Source: Oppiella nova
Taxonomy: Eukaryota; Arthropoda; Arachnida; Sarcoptiformes; Oppiidae
Direction: 5' to 3'
DNA: 34,776 bases
Assembly (NCBI GenBank): GCA_905397405.1
Contig: CAJPVJ010000170.1
Coordinates: forward strand, 1-34,776
The position numbers were made by a program, and so were the translations under genes. Shown here in pieces: positions 1 to 9,386 of this stretch (positions are counted from its first letter, which is position 1; each line of letters begins with the position of its first letter). Under the pieces are notes generated by a model. That model searched no databases and had not been told where the DNA came from. It saw nothing but the letters and a program-made list of their open reading frames with translations.

Positions 1-266
1 AAAGTCTTGAAGATGGTTCGTTGATCCTTGAAGGTTCAACCGATATTCGTCATGTTTCTTTGCTGTTAGGTCGTGATTTAGTCGATGAGTCAGAACAATA
101 CTCAACCCTTTCGGGTTATATCTTGTTCCATCTCGGGCGTTTGCCTGAAAATGGTCAAAAGCTTCAAGTCGATGGTTATGAGTTTGAAGTGGTAACGATG
201 GATGGGCATAAGATTGAGAAGGTGCATATTATGGCATTAACAAAATCTAAAGATGCCGAGTCCTAA
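1..266 (+). CDS. CorC/HlyC-domain protein, C-terminal fragment
   Basis: The reading frame is open from the window edge (first full codon at position 3), so this is the 3' end of a larger gene that starts outside. The visible ~87 residues match the C-terminal CorC/HlyC transporter-associated domain: a short DGS/EGS start, an LGRLPENGQ segment and an FEVV..DGHKIEKV strand pair. This domain ends two kinds of membrane protein, the CNNM/CorC ion transporters and the TerC-CBS-CorC proteins (YoaE-like), and the fragment cannot separate them. A strong hairpin terminator follows 16 bases after the stop. Domain family is well supported; the full product is inferred. Confidence 0.75.
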   Translation, partial: SLEDGSLILEGSTDIRHVSLLLGRDLVDESEQYSTLSGYILFHLGRLPENGQKLQVDGYEFEVVTMDGHKIEKVHIMALTKSKDAES

Positions 267-281
267 TGGATTTGTTGTAAT

Positions 282-312
282 GAAGCCAGTCGAAAGACTG
301 GCTTCTTTTTAT
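282..312 (+). terminator. Rho-independent terminator after the CorC-domain gene
   Basis: GAAGCCAGTC and GACTGGCTTC pair perfectly (10 bp) around a GAAA tetraloop and run into a T stretch. Confidence 0.9.
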
Positions 313-448
313 TTTGTTTTTGAAAATAATGATTTAAACCATATCGTTAAAATGATGGCTGAATGGCATCATTCATATAGAAAGAATAGGTTTCGATTTC
401 CTGCTGGGTTGGATTATCATTGAACCTATTCAGATTTTGAGTATTTTC

Positions 449-916
449 ATGTCCAATCTATCCTGTCCATGTGGTTCAGCACTTTATGCTGAATGCTGTC
501 AGCCGCTGCATTTGGGTCAGAACAAAGCCAAGACAGCAGCACAGTTGATGCGTTCGCGTTATAGCGCTTTTGCCAAACATGAGATTGATTATATTGTTCA
601 GACCACTGCGCTTGGGCAGCAGCAAGCTTTGGATGTTAAAGCGATTTCAGACTGGAGCAAAGCCAATCAATGGCTCAGTCTTGACGTGGTGCAAGCCCAA
701 GAAAAGCTTGATAAAAATCATGCTCAAGTTGAATTTAAAGCACATTTTCATGATGATCAGCAGGCTCAAATACACCATGAAGTTTCATACTTTGTCCAGC
801 ATGCTAGTGTATGGTATTTCCTAGATCCAACTACAGATCAGCCAATCACCATGAAACAACCATGTATTTGTGGATCCACCAAAAAATTTAAGCAATGTTG
901 CGCACAATTTTTATAA
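449..916 (+). CDS. YchJ family SEC-C motif protein (UPF0225)
   Basis: 155-residue protein with a zinc-binding cysteine cluster at each end. The N-terminal one is CPCGS..YAECC (C6, C8, C16, C17) and the C-terminal one is CICGSTKKFKQCC. Between them is the YchJ core, with the LMRSRYSAF motif near residues 34-42. The family is widespread in proteobacteria. SEC-C motifs bind zinc and, in SecA, contact SecB and ribosomes; the role of YchJ itself is not established. The ATG at 449 is preferred over the upstream TTG at 437 because the family starts just before the CPCGS motif. It stands alone between a terminator and the TRIC gene. Confidence 0.9.
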   Translation: MSNLSCPCGSALYAECCQPLHLGQNKAKTAAQLMRSRYSAFAKHEIDYIVQTTALGQQQALDVKAISDWSKANQWLSLDVVQAQEKLDKNHAQVEFKAHFHDDQQAQIHHEVSYFVQHASVWYFLDPTTDQPITMKQPCICGSTKKFKQCCAQFL

Positions 917-977
917 CTTTTAGTTCATTTTTGACTTAAAATAGCGCGCATCTTTTCCCATCAGTGGATGAAGGGCA

Positions 978-1622
978 ATGTTACTGACGATTATTTATAT
1001 TATAGCCATTACAGCAGAAGCCATGACTGGAGCGTTGTCCGCAGGACGACGGAGTATGGATTGGTTTGGGGTGATACTGATTGCCTGTGTCACTGCACTC
1101 GGTGGTGGTTCTGTGCGAGATGTTTTACTTGGACATTATCCACTGACTTGGGTGAAACATCCTGAATACCTTGTTTTGACATGCTGTGCTGCCTTTGTCA
1201 CCATTATTATTGCTAAATGGATGAAGCATTTACATTCAATTTTCTTATTGTTGGATGCTTTAGGCTTAATTGGTTTTACCATTATTGGCTGTCAAATTGC
1301 CTTGCAAATGGGACATGGTTTTGTGGTTTCCGCCGTTGCTGGGGTGTTAACAGGGGTATCTGGTGGTATTCTACGAGATATTCTGTGTAACGATGTTCCG
1401 TTGGTATTCCGTCGCGAACTGTATGCGTCGATTTCCTTTGTTGCAGTGATTTTCTATTGGTTCTGTATAGATTTCGGTTTATCGCTTGAAATTACCGTGG
1501 TTTCTACTTTAGTTTTTGGTTTTGCATTACGTTGTGTGGCGATTTATTTTGGTTTGGAAATGCCGAAATTTATCTATAAAGATGATGATGAACAATCGGC
1601 ATCTTCTAAAGATGAGTCCTAA
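978..1622 (+). CDS. TRIC/YadS family inner-membrane cation channel
   Basis: 214-residue membrane protein with about seven hydrophobic segments. It has an internal two-fold repeat, each half carrying a glycine-rich bend followed by Arg-Asp: GGGSVRD at residues 42-48 and SGGILRD at 128-134. This is the hallmark of the UPF0126/TRIC family, whose studied members are trimeric potassium-permeable channels. The C-terminus is a charged cytoplasmic tail (DDDEQ, then SSKDES). An AAGGG ribosome site sits just upstream of ATG 978. Family assignment is firm; the ion carried is inferred from family members only. Confidence 0.88.
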   Translation: MLLTIIYIIAITAEAMTGALSAGRRSMDWFGVILIACVTALGGGSVRDVLLGHYPLTWVKHPEYLVLTCCAAFVTIIIAKWMKHLHSIFLLLDALGLIGFTIIGCQIALQMGHGFVVSAVAGVLTGVSGGILRDILCNDVPLVFRRELYASISFVAVIFYWFCIDFGLSLEITVVSTLVFGFALRCVAIYFGLEMPKFIYKDDDEQSASSKDES

Positions 1623-1683
1623 GGATGGATGCTTGAACAGCAGTTATTGATTGTGAATCTCTGCATTTAACTTTGAGCTTGGT

Positions 1684-2187
1684 ATGTCATATCAGATTCA
1701 TCAAAATATTAAACTTGAAAAATTTACTGACCTAGATTTTGCTGTGTATTTTGAATTGGTCAAAAATATTAAAGTCATGCAAATGATTACCGAGCGAGCA
1801 TTAACGCTTGAGGAAGCGCATACCGAATTTGCCAAGATTTTATCTAAGAATGCCTATAATGTAGCATTGGGAAATTATAAAATTCTTGATGCTCAAACAA
1901 ATGACTTTATCGGTTTAGCTAAACTCGAGTTGGATCAGCCAACAGCAACAACTGCGGAGTTGGGCTATATGCTTTTACCCGAATATTGGGGGAAAGGCAT
2001 TGCCAGTCAAGTTGTTACATTTTTAATTGAGCATGCAAAAAAACAACCATATTTAAAGGATCTTATGGCTATTATTGATCCCGAAAATATACCTTCAAGA
2101 AAAATATTGATAAACAATGGTTTCCATTCTAAAGAGTTTAAAGATTTTGACGGACTAGCAGGAGAAATTCTGCTGTTCAGTCTTTAA
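1684..2187 (+). CDS. GNAT N-acetyltransferase, RimJ/RimL type
   Basis: 167 residues with the acetyl-CoA-binding motif A as LLPEYWGKGIASQV (97-110). The C-terminal NIPSRKILINNGF (135-147) is typical of the RimJ/RimL-like (Acetyltransf_3) branch. Substrate is unknown. It lies 62 bp downstream of the TRIC gene on the same strand with no terminator seen between, so co-transcription is possible. The start follows a weak ribosome site (GAGCTTGGT). Confidence 0.85.
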   Translation: MSYQIHQNIKLEKFTDLDFAVYFELVKNIKVMQMITERALTLEEAHTEFAKILSKNAYNVALGNYKILDAQTNDFIGLAKLELDQPTATTAELGYMLLPEYWGKGIASQVVTFLIEHAKKQPYLKDLMAIIDPENIPSRKILINNGFHSKEFKDFDGLAGEILLFSL

Positions 2188-2241
2188 AATTAAACAGCGA
2201 GCCAAAGTTGTTTCTGCTTTTACATATTTGTTGAGTGCATT

Positions 2242-3561
2242 ATGGATTTAGTATCACGTGTACAACGCTTACCCATAGGTAAATTTCACTATACCTTACT
2301 CTGGGTGATCGGACTGGGCTGGATGTTTGATGCCATGGATACAGGACTGATCTCCTTTATTCTCACCAAAATGGCAGAAGAATGGCAAATGACCCCTACT
2401 GAAAAAGGCTGGGTAGTCTCCATTGGCTTTGTGGGTATGGCAATTGGTGCTGTATTTTCAGGTGGTTTGGCTGATCGAATTGGTCGTAGAACAGTCTTTG
2501 CGATTACTTTGGTGACCTATAGCATTGCAACCGCGTTATGTGCTTTTGCGCCGAATCTGACTTGGTTATTGCTGTTCCGTTTTATTGTCGGCTTAGGGCT
2601 GGGTGGGCAACTTCCTGTGGCGGTGACTTTGGTCAGCGAATATATCCCCGCTCAAGTACGTGGTCGATTTATTGTACTGTTAGAAAGTTTCTGGGGACTT
2701 GGCTGGCTTGTTGCTGCACTTATTTCTTATTTTGTGATTCCTGATTATGGTTGGCATATTGCATTTTTGATTGGTGGTTTACCTGCAATTTATGTTTTTA
2801 TGATTCTCAAAAAAGTGCCTGAATCGGTCCCTTATTTGATTAATCGTGGACGAATTGAAGAAGCCCATGCACTGGTACAGAAACTTGAACGGCAGTGTGG
2901 GGTAGAAGTGATTGAAACCCTTGAAGTCAAACCTGTTTCAGCAAAACAAACGATTTCATTTTCACAGCTTTGGTCAGGTGCTTTTGCCCGTCGTACTTTG
3001 ATGCTGTGGTTGATTTGGTTTGGTATCGTCTATTCTTATTATGGCATTTTTACTTGGTTGCCAAGTTTGCTGGTCAAACAGGGCTATACCATTGTGCAGT
3101 CTTTTGAATATGTACTCGGGATGATTTTGGCACAATTACCTGGTTATGTGGCTGCGGCTTGGTTGGTGGAAAAGCTTGGACGTAAAGCAACCCTCGCTGG
3201 TTTTATTGGTCTGTGTGCGCTTTCTGCTTACTTCTTTGGTCAAGCAACCTCAGTCAATATGATTATGTTGTGGGGATGCTTAATGTCGTTCTTTAATTTG
3301 GGTGCATGGGGGGTTTTATATACTTATACGCCTGAACAATATCCAACCAATATTCGTGCTTTTGGCTCAGGCTGGGCATCTGCAATCGGTCGTATGGGGG
3401 GGATTGTCGCACCGTTGGTGGTGACCCATATGATGGTGGCAAGTGATGGGTTTAGTTCAGTCTTTATGATGTTTACGATTGTACTTTTCGCTGTTGCCGC
3501 TGTGGTTTTGATCTTGGGTGAAGAAACCAAAGGTAAGACCTTAGAAGAGATTGGATTGTGA
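2242..3561 (+). CDS. niaP: MFS transporter, NiaP (niacin transporter)-like
   Basis: 439-residue, 12-helix major facilitator. TM1 carries FDAMDTG (residues 30-36), motif A is GGLADRIGRR (74-83), and VSEYIPAQVRGR (131-142) is the sugar/metabolite:H+ symporter signature region. The protein ends with GEETKGKTLEE, typical of this subfamily. The general build resembles the NiaP niacin/nicotinate transporters described in Acinetobacter and other bacteria. MFS membership is certain. The niacin substrate is inferred from resemblance and has no neighbourhood support, since no NAD genes or NrtR-type gene lie nearby. Other aromatic-acid or sugar substrates remain possible. Confidence 0.7.
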   Translation: MDLVSRVQRLPIGKFHYTLLWVIGLGWMFDAMDTGLISFILTKMAEEWQMTPTEKGWVVSIGFVGMAIGAVFSGGLADRIGRRTVFAITLVTYSIATALCAFAPNLTWLLLFRFIVGLGLGGQLPVAVTLVSEYIPAQVRGRFIVLLESFWGLGWLVAALISYFVIPDYGWHIAFLIGGLPAIYVFMILKKVPESVPYLINRGRIEEAHALVQKLERQCGVEVIETLEVKPVSAKQTISFSQLWSGAFARRTLMLWLIWFGIVYSYYGIFTWLPSLLVKQGYTIVQSFEYVLGMILAQLPGYVAAAWLVEKLGRKATLAGFIGLCALSAYFFGQATSVNMIMLWGCLMSFFNLGAWGVLYTYTPEQYPTNIRAFGSGWASAIGRMGGIVAPLVVTHMMVASDGFSSVFMMFTIVLFAVAAVVLILGEETKGKTLEEIGL

Positions 3562-4162
3562 TTGTGAAGGTTGTGCAGAATAAATTTAGATATTAATTAG
3601 ATCTCTTATCAAAGTAAGCTTTTAAATGATTTCTAAACGAGATTAACCCTGATCAATCATGGCTGATTATTCCATAGAAATGAATTTGTATGATTCTAAA
3701 ACTTACAATGCCACCCTTTACATTTAAAGTTTAAATTCCTTTGCGTAGGCGATGCCTCACTTTTCAGAGATGAAAAGATGACAAAAATCTTCTGTTGGGT
3801 GAGAGGTACGTCCTGTACCCCCACCCAACGGAGCGACATCCATGTCGCCACACGATAGAACAACCATGTCTAATTCATGAATATAAAAAAGCAGACGAAT
3901 GAATATAATTGTTATTGCACATATAGAGTATTAAAGGCTCATTTTTTAATGATGCAAGAAGCCTACAGTTTCAAGTGATTGATTTTCTTGTTTTTGAGAA
4001 AATGTAATTTGTAATTTTTAGAAAAAAGATTATTAAATAGTTATGTTCTTATCAAAAAGTCTTTTTAGACTAATATATCTAGAACATTTTTTGAATCGAA
4101 ATTTATGCCTTGATTCGTATGAGAACTTTAACATTATTCAATAAAATCAGAAGGAAATAGTT
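3562..4162. other. Intergenic stretch containing a structured dispersed repeat
   Basis: About 600 bases between the MFS gene and the 95-aa gene. It contains repeat copy 1 (3702-3867). The rest is very AT-rich and I see no convincing gene. A small AGTCT/AGACT inverted repeat lies near 4048-4063. AGAAGGAAA just before 4163 is the ribosome site of the next gene. Confidence 0.8.
3702..3867. repeat. Structured dispersed intergenic repeat, copy 1
   Basis: About 166 bp closely matching 23443-23605, 20 kb away. It folds into consecutive hairpins. One is a CACTTTTC arm (3758-3765) facing GAAAAG at 3772-3777, interrupted by one extra A relative to copy 2. A long stem pairs GTTGGGTG (3794-3801) with CACCCAAC (3822-3829) and carries an inner GGTAC/GTACC stem. 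A third pairs GCGACAT (3833-3839) with ATGTCGC (3842-3848). It has no ORF and no clear target duplication, and is more GC-rich than its flanks. The nature of the element is unknown to me. Confidence 0.85.
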
Positions 4163-4450
4163 ATGTCAGCTAAAACCATTCAAGATATCAATAAACAGTA
4201 TAGTTATAAAGATGAAAATCCAGGTGGAAAAGGGGATGACTCCCTTGTTTCTTGTGCGCAATGTGAGGAATATAATGAATTAAAATATATTTACGATAAG
4301 AAGCTTCAACCATTCATTGAGGATGGTGAATTTACTAAACAAGAAGCAATTACAGCATTAGAAGAAACTTGCAAAGAATTAAAGAATCCAAGAAACAGGG
4401 CTGATTTTTATAAAAAATTATCAGATAAATTGAGTGTGGAAATTAAATAA
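4163..4450 (+). CDS. Small hypothetical protein with a CxxC motif
   Basis: 95-residue soluble, highly charged protein that I do not recognise. It starts after a strong ribosome site (AGAAGGAAA, 6 bases before ATG) and ends before a clean terminator, which supports a real single-gene unit. A CAQC motif lies at about residues 31-34. The C-terminal half is Lys/Glu-rich and predicted helical (EALEETCKEL-like), with an IEDGEFTKQEAI segment. It has no signal peptide or membrane segment. Base composition is more AT-rich than parC next to it. A metal or redox role for the cysteines is only a guess. Confidence 0.7.
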   Translation: MSAKTIQDINKQYSYKDENPGGKGDDSLVSCAQCEEYNELKYIYDKKLQPFIEDGEFTKQEAITALEETCKELKNPRNRADFYKKLSDKLSVEIK

Positions 4451-4476
4451 TCCTTTGTTTTTTATATTTATAAATC

Positions 4477-4511
4477 AAGACCTCAATTCTTATCAAATCG
4501 AGGTCTTTCTA
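4477..4511 (+). terminator. Terminator after the 95-aa gene
   Basis: AAGACCTC (4477-4484) pairs with GAGGTCTT (4500-4507) over a 15-base loop, followed by a pyrimidine-rich tail. Confidence 0.8.
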
Positions 4512-4650
4512 TTTTATCTATAAGAGCATTTTGTTTTGACAAGAATTGTTGTGTATTTGACTTTTAATATTTTAGATTTGAAATAAAAGTTGCTCATTTC
4601 TTAAAAAATGGATAATTTTACGTCATTAGAAAGATCTTAAGACGCAATTT

Positions 4651-4695
4651 GTCGTTGTAGGGTACACTTGCACTTGTGTAGTCAGACCCTGCGAC
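4651..4695 (+). promoter_or_regulatory. Nested hairpin in the parC upstream region
   Basis: Three stems are nested. GTCG (4651-4654) pairs with CGAC (4692-4695), AGGGT (4659-4663) with ACCCT (4686-4690), and ACAC (4664-4667) with GTGT (4676-4679). It lies 65 bases before the parC start. It could be a leader structure or an operator; no function is known. Confidence 0.35.
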
Positions 4696-4760
4696 TTAGC
4701 ATAAGAACGTAGATACAAAACATTTATTTAGAACGCACTTATTTAGGATAAAAGGTTGTT

Positions 4761-6980
4761 ATGACAAGCCTTGCGCATCATGCGACAGAAAATCGTTCCG
4801 TAGCAGAATTTACTGAACAAGCTTACCTCAACTATGCCATGTACGTGATTATGGATCGTGCATTGCCACACATTAGTGATGGTTTAAAACCTGTACAACG
4901 CCGTATCGTTTATGCGATGAGCGAATTGGGATTAAAACCAAGCGGTAAGCCGAAAAAGTCTGCACGTACAGTCGGTGATGTATTGGGTAAATACCATCCG
5001 CATGGTGACTCAGCCTGTTATGAGGCCATGGTGTTGATGGCACAGCCATTTAGTTATCGTTACCCATTTATTGAAGGGCAAGGGAACTGGGGTTCGCCTG
5101 ATGATCCTAAATCATTCGCAGCCATGCGTTATACCGAAGCCAAACTTTCTCCTTATAGTGATTTGTTACTTTCTGAATTAGGTCAAGGGACCTGTGATTG
5201 GCAAGATAACTTTGATGGTTCAATGAAAGAGCCAGTCAATTTACCAGCGCGTGTACCAAATATTTTACTCAATGGTACCACTGGTATTGCAGTGGGAATG
5301 GCAACGGATATTCCGCCACACAATTTACGTGAAGTGGTTAAAGGTACGATTGCTTTAATCCGTAATCCAAACTTAACAGATGAAAAAATTGCAGAATATA
5401 TTCCTGCACCTGACTTACCGACTAAAGCAGAAATTATTACACCACGTGATGAATTATTAAAAATTCAAATGACTGGGCGTGGTAGCTATCGTACCCGTGC
5501 AGTATATACCATTGAAAAAAATGAAATTATCATCACTGAACTGCCATATCAAGTTTCTGGCTCAAAAGTCATCACGCAAATTGCAGATCAAATGCAAGCC
5601 AAAAAACTGCCATTGGTCAGTGACTTACGTGATGAATCAGACCATAAAAACCCAACACGTTTGGTGATTGTATTACGTTCAAATCGTATCGATGCCGATG
5701 CAGTCATGAGTCATTTATTTGCGACAACCGATTTAGAGTCGAGTTATCGTGTCAATATGAACATGATCGGTGCTGATGGTCGTCCGCAAGTCAAATCAAT
5801 CCGTCGCATTTTATTAGAATGGATTGAAATTCGTAAGAGCACTGTCACACGTCGTCTGCAATATCATTTGAATAAAATTGAAAAGCGTTTGCATATTCTC
5901 GGTGGCTTGATCATTGCGTATTTGAACATAGATGAAGTGATCAAAATTATTCGTGAAGAAGATCAGCCTAAACCCGTGTTGATGATGCGTTTCAATATTG
6001 ATGAAGTTCAGGCAGAAGCAATTTTAGAGCTTAAGTTACGCCATTTGGCAAAACTTGAAGAAATGGAAATGCGCCGTGAGCAAGAAGAACTTGAGGCCAG
6101 AGCAGCAGTGATTCGTGAACAACTTGCAAATCCAGAGTCATTAAAATCTTTGATTATCGAAGAACTTAAAGATGATGCGAAGAAGTTTGGTGATGATCGT
6201 CGTTCACCGGTTGTGCAACGTGAAGAATCACAGGCCATTAGTGAACAAGATTTAATGCCTGCTGAAGCGGTAACGGTGATCCTTTCTGAGGCGGGTTGGG
6301 CTCGTGCAGCCAAAGGTCATGATATTGATGTTGAAAAATTAAATTTCCGTGCCGGTGACCAGTACTTAAGTTCAGCACAAGGTAAGTCGAATCAGAAAGT
6401 ATATATTTTAGATGAAACTGGACGAAGTTATGCTTTGGCCATCAATAGTTTGCCATCGGCGCGTGGTTTAGGAGAACCGTTGAGTTCAAAACTTTCTCCA
6501 GCCAATGGTGTGGGCTTTATGCAAGTCCTGATTGAAGATGAAGAAAAAGAAATAGTTGCTGTAAGTTCAAAAGGTTATGGCTTTAAATCGCAAGCTAAAC
6601 AATTGGATACCAATGCCAAAGCAGGTAAAACATTCCTGACTGTTGCTGAAAATGCGACAGCAATGCCAATCGAAGTCGTTGAAAACCATACTCATTTGGC
6701 TATACTCAGCTCAGCAGGACGCCTACTTTTAATTGAATTATCTGACTTGCCAACGCTCAATAAAGGTAAAGGAAATAAGTTGATACAACTTGAAACTAAT
6801 GAGTCTGTTCAGTTTATGTTAACTTTGAATTTAGATGAAGTAATACAAGTGCTTGCAGGGCAGCAACAATTAAAATTAAAAGGGGAAGATTTACAGAAAT
6901 ATATCGGTAAACGCGCATCAAAAGGTCAGTTGTTACCGCGCGGATATCAAAAAGCAAATAAACTGTTGATTCAAAGATAA
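4761..6980 (+). CDS. parC: DNA topoisomerase IV subunit A
   Basis: 739 residues, the usual ParC length. With ParE it forms the tetramer that decatenates daughter chromosomes. The breakage-reunion domain spans roughly residues 1-480. It contains the catalytic tyrosine in [10 protein letters not shown] (Tyr124) and the quinolone-determining region [11 protein letters not shown]. Ser84 and Glu88, the positions usually changed in fluoroquinolone-resistant Acinetobacter, are both wild type. A coiled segment rich in Glu/Arg (about 415-460) follows, then the C-terminal beta-pinwheel. ParC rather than GyrA is favoured by the short C-terminal domain without a GyrA box. It is transcribed alone; parE is not in the window. 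Confidence 0.97.
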   Translation: MTSLAHHATENRSVAEFTEQAYLNYAMYVIMDRALPHISDGLKPVQRRIVYAMSELGLKPSGKPKKSARTVGDVLGKYHPHGDSACYEAMVLMAQPFSYRYPFIEGQGNWGSPDDPKSFAAMRYTEAKLSPYSDLLLSELGQGTCDWQDNFDGSMKEPVNLPARVPNILLNGTTGIAVGMATDIPPHNLREVVKGTIALIRNPNLTDEKIAEYIPAPDLPTKAEIITPRDELLKIQMTGRGSYRTRAVYTIEKNEIIITELPYQVSGSKVITQIADQMQAKKLPLVSDLRDESDHKNPTRLVIVLRSNRIDADAVMSHLFATTDLESSYRVNMNMIGADGRPQVKSIRRILLEWIEIRKSTVTRRLQYHLNKIEKRLHILGGLIIAYLNIDEVIKIIREEDQPKPVLMMRFNIDEVQAEAILELKLRHLAKLEEMEMRREQEELEARAAVIREQLANPESLKSLIIEELKDDAKKFGDDRRSPVVQREESQAISEQDLMPAEAVTVILSEAGWARAAKGHDIDVEKLNFRAGDQYLSSAQGKSNQKVYILDETGRSYALAINSLPSARGLGEPLSSKLSPANGVGFMQVLIEDEEKEIVAVSSKGYGFKSQAKQLDTNAKAGKTFLTVAENATAMPIEVVENHTHLAILSSAGRLLLIELSDLPTLNKGKGNKLIQLETNESVQFMLTLNLDEVIQVLAGQQQLKLKGEDLQKYIGKRASKGQLLPRGYQKANKLLIQR

Positions 6981-7129
6981 AACTAGCATCCTTGGATTGA
7001 AATACGTTATATATGCAAAGTGTTCGTGAAAATGGATGCAATATTGAGCACAAAGAAGCCAAAAAATTATGTTCAATATTGAGAAAAACAGTTTAAAACT
7101 AAGGATTACTGATTGGAGATTATGGCATT

Positions 7130-8803
7130 ATGGAAAAAGTTTGGTTCGCTGAATATCAAAAAACTGGGATTCCAGAAACAGTAGAATTGCCACAGGAAAA
7201 TAGCTCTCTTATTGATATTTTTGAGCGTAATTTCCAAAAATTTGGTTCACGTGATGCCTTTATCTTCATGGATAAAGTGATGTCATTCAGTGATCTTGAA
7301 TTGGCAAGCCGTAAATTTGCAACCTATTTGCAAAGTTTAGGTTTGGCAAAAGGTTCACGTGTTGCAGTGATGATGCCTAACGTCCTTCAGTATCCAGTTG
7401 TCGCTTTAGGTGTACTCCGTGCAGGTTTGGTACTTGTGAATGTGAATCCACTTTATACAGCACGTGAATTAGAACACCAACTTAATGATTCAGGCGCTGA
7501 AGCGTTGGTCATTGTTGAAAACTTTGCGACTGTTTATCAAGCGATTATTGGTAAAACACCAGTAAAACATGTTGTCATTGCTTCGGTTGGCGATATGTTA
7601 GGTACCTTAAAAGGTACTTTGGTAAATTTTGTTTTACGTAAAGTGCGTAAACAAATTCCAGATTGGAATATTCCAGGACATACTAAGTTTAATGCTGCAT
7701 TGGCAAAAGTAAGTCCAAGCAATTATAAACGTCCAACCATGACACTCAGTGATACTGCTGTACTTCAGTACACAGGCGGTACTACGGGTGTTTCAAAAGG
7801 AGCGGAACTTACCCACCGTAACTTAGTTGCAAACTTGTTGCAATGTGACGGTATTTTCCAAAGTAAATTTGGCCAAGGTGATGGCGCTAAAGATGATCGT
7901 ATCTTCTGTGCTTTACCGCTTTATCACATCTTCGCATTTATGGTTTGTGCGATGTATGGTATGTATAAAGGTCAAGCAAATATTCTGATTCCAAATCCAC
8001 GTGATTTACCTGCAGTGATTAAAGAATTACGTAAATACCAACCAGGTTTCTTCCCTGCGGTAAATACCTTGTTTAATGCGCTGGTGCATAATGAAGAATT
8101 TAGACAGCTCGACTTCAGTAAGTTAAAAATGGCGATGGGCGGTGGTATGGCTGTGTTACCGTCAACTGCTGAAGAATGGAAAAAAGTTACAGGAACCATC
8201 ATTATTGAAGGTTATGGTTTATCTGAAACTTCTCCAGTCGCAACTGCAAACCCACCTGCAACGACTGAGTTTAGTGGCACAATTGGTATTCCTTTACCAC
8301 TGACGGATGTTGCGATCTTAGATGATGATGGCAATCATTTGTCACAAGGCGAGCAGGGTGAAATCTCGATTCGTGGTCCTCAAGTCATGAAAGGCTATTG
8401 GAATCGTCCAGATGAAACTGCAAAAGTCATGACAGCTGACGGTTATTTCCGTACAGGTGATATTGGGATCATGGATACCCGTGGTTATTTCAAAATTGTC
8501 GATCGTAAGAAAGACATGATTTTAGTATCTGGCTTCAATGTCTATCCTTCTGAAATTGAAGAAGTGATTGCGCAACATCCTAAAGTGCTTGAAGTGGCTG
8601 CAATTGGTGTGCCTGATGAAAAATCTGGTGAAGTGCCAAAACTATTTGTAGTGAAAAAAGATCCATCTTTAACCACTGAAGAAGTTCTTGAATATGCAAA
8701 AGAAAACTTAACCGGTTATAAACGTCCGCGTTATGTTGAGTTTATGGATGATTTACCAAAATCAAATGTAGGTAAAATCCTACGTAAAGATTTACGTAAA
8801 TAA
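7130..8803 (+). CDS. fadD: Long-chain fatty acid-CoA ligase (AMP-forming), FadD type
   Basis: 557 residues of the ANL adenylating superfamily. The AMP-binding P-loop is YTGGTTGVSKG (214-224), the adenine motif YGLSETSP (362-369), and the fatty-acyl-CoA synthetase signature region DGYFRTGDIG (437-446) is followed by DRKKDMILVSGFNVYP. The C-terminal catalytic lysine lies in SNVGKILRK. It activates long-chain fatty acids to acyl-CoA for beta-oxidation or lipid synthesis at the inner face of the membrane. An overlapping ATG at 7122 is out of frame, so 7130 is the start. Standalone gene ending in a strong terminator. Medium-chain specificity cannot be excluded. Confidence 0.88.
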   Translation: MEKVWFAEYQKTGIPETVELPQENSSLIDIFERNFQKFGSRDAFIFMDKVMSFSDLELASRKFATYLQSLGLAKGSRVAVMMPNVLQYPVVALGVLRAGLVLVNVNPLYTARELEHQLNDSGAEALVIVENFATVYQAIIGKTPVKHVVIASVGDMLGTLKGTLVNFVLRKVRKQIPDWNIPGHTKFNAALAKVSPSNYKRPTMTLSDTAVLQYTGGTTGVSKGAELTHRNLVANLLQCDGIFQSKFGQGDGAKDDRIFCALPLYHIFAFMVCAMYGMYKGQANILIPNPRDLPAVIKELRKYQPGFFPAVNTLFNALVHNEEFRQLDFSKLKMAMGGGMAVLPSTAEEWKKVTGTIIIEGYGLSETSPVATANPPATTEFSGTIGIPLPLTDVAILDDDGNHLSQGEQGEISIRGPQVMKGYWNRPDETAKVMTADGYFRTGDIGIMDTRGYFKIVDRKKDMILVSGFNVYPSEIEEVIAQHPKVLEVAAIGVPDEKSGEVPKLFVVKKDPSLTTEEVLEYAKENLTGYKRPRYVEFMDDLPKSNVGKILRKDLRK

Positions 8804-8818
8804 TTGAAAAATTAAAGA

Positions 8819-8847
8819 TAAAAAGCGCCAATAGTGGCGCTTTTTTA
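8819..8847 (+). terminator. Terminator after fadD
   Basis: AAAAGCGCCA and TGGCGCTTTT flank an ATAG loop and end in six T. It also reads as a possible terminator for the opposing minus-strand gene. Confidence 0.92.
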
Positions 8848-8893
8848 TCTTCGATGTAAAGTAATCGATCGCTTTATGCGGTGATTTCAACAT

Positions 8894-9319
8894 TTATTTT
8901 TTGTGAGAACGAATATACCAACCATCAATATAGGGGCGGCTTAAGCCAACAATTGCTGTAAAGGTTAGCATAGTGCCCATTTGACGCCCTAGTGCAGAAG
9001 GATGAATACTGCCATAGCTAAAATAAATATCGATTAAACAGTATACGACAATAATAGCTAACCAAAAGTATAGATTCATACGCTTTATACCAACGGCAAA
9101 AAAAGCCACCACCAAAACAATGAGCGTTCCCAAGGTGGATTGCCAATTGTAATTTGCACAAATCACGCACAAGAGAAAAGCCAAAATTGGCAATACAATT
9201 TTAAGAATACGATCAATCTCCGCTTGTTGATGGCGCTGCTTTTCTAAAACCTCAAACAATTCATTTTGATCTGGTTGCACGTTATTGTCCTCACTACACA
9301 ATTTTGCAAAACTCTGCAT
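8894..9319 (-). CDS. Small inner-membrane protein of unknown function
   Basis: 141 residues. The first ~38 are polar and Glu/Gln-rich (cytoplasmic helix), followed by about three or four hydrophobic segments (roughly 40-58, 62-78, 83-102 and a weaker one near 112-125) and a basic tail (RSHKK). I do not recognise the family. It converges with fadD across the terminator and diverges from the MAPEG gene, with only 67 bases between the two starts, so they share a promoter region. Length and clean membrane pattern support a real gene. Confidence 0.7.
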   Translation of the reverse strand: MQSFAKLCSEDNNVQPDQNELFEVLEKQRHQQAEIDRILKIVLPILAFLLCVICANYNWQSTLGTLIVLVVAFFAVGIKRMNLYFWLAIIVVYCLIDIYFSYGSIHPSALGRQMGTMLTFTAIVGLSRPYIDGWYIRSHKK

Positions 9320-9386
9320 TTAACAAAAAATATTCTGTTCATGCCATGCTATGATAACTCGCATTAACACTTCATGAGAAAAAATC

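Larger units (their letters stand above)
4451..4760. other. Intergenic region: terminator plus parC leader
   Basis: Contains the terminator at 4477-4511, then an AT-rich stretch with a possible -35 (TTGACA at about 4536), and a nested inverted repeat at 4651-4695 just upstream of parC. No gene is seen. Confidence 0.7.

Noticed and set aside
3702-3867. CRISPR array or tRNA in the hairpin-rich repeat
   Set aside because: No regularly spaced short repeats and no cloverleaf; the two copies are 20 kb apart and contain different hairpins in series.
6008-6313. 101-codon minus-strand frame inside parC
   Set aside because: Ser/Ala-rich shadow of the parC coiled region; no independent start signals.
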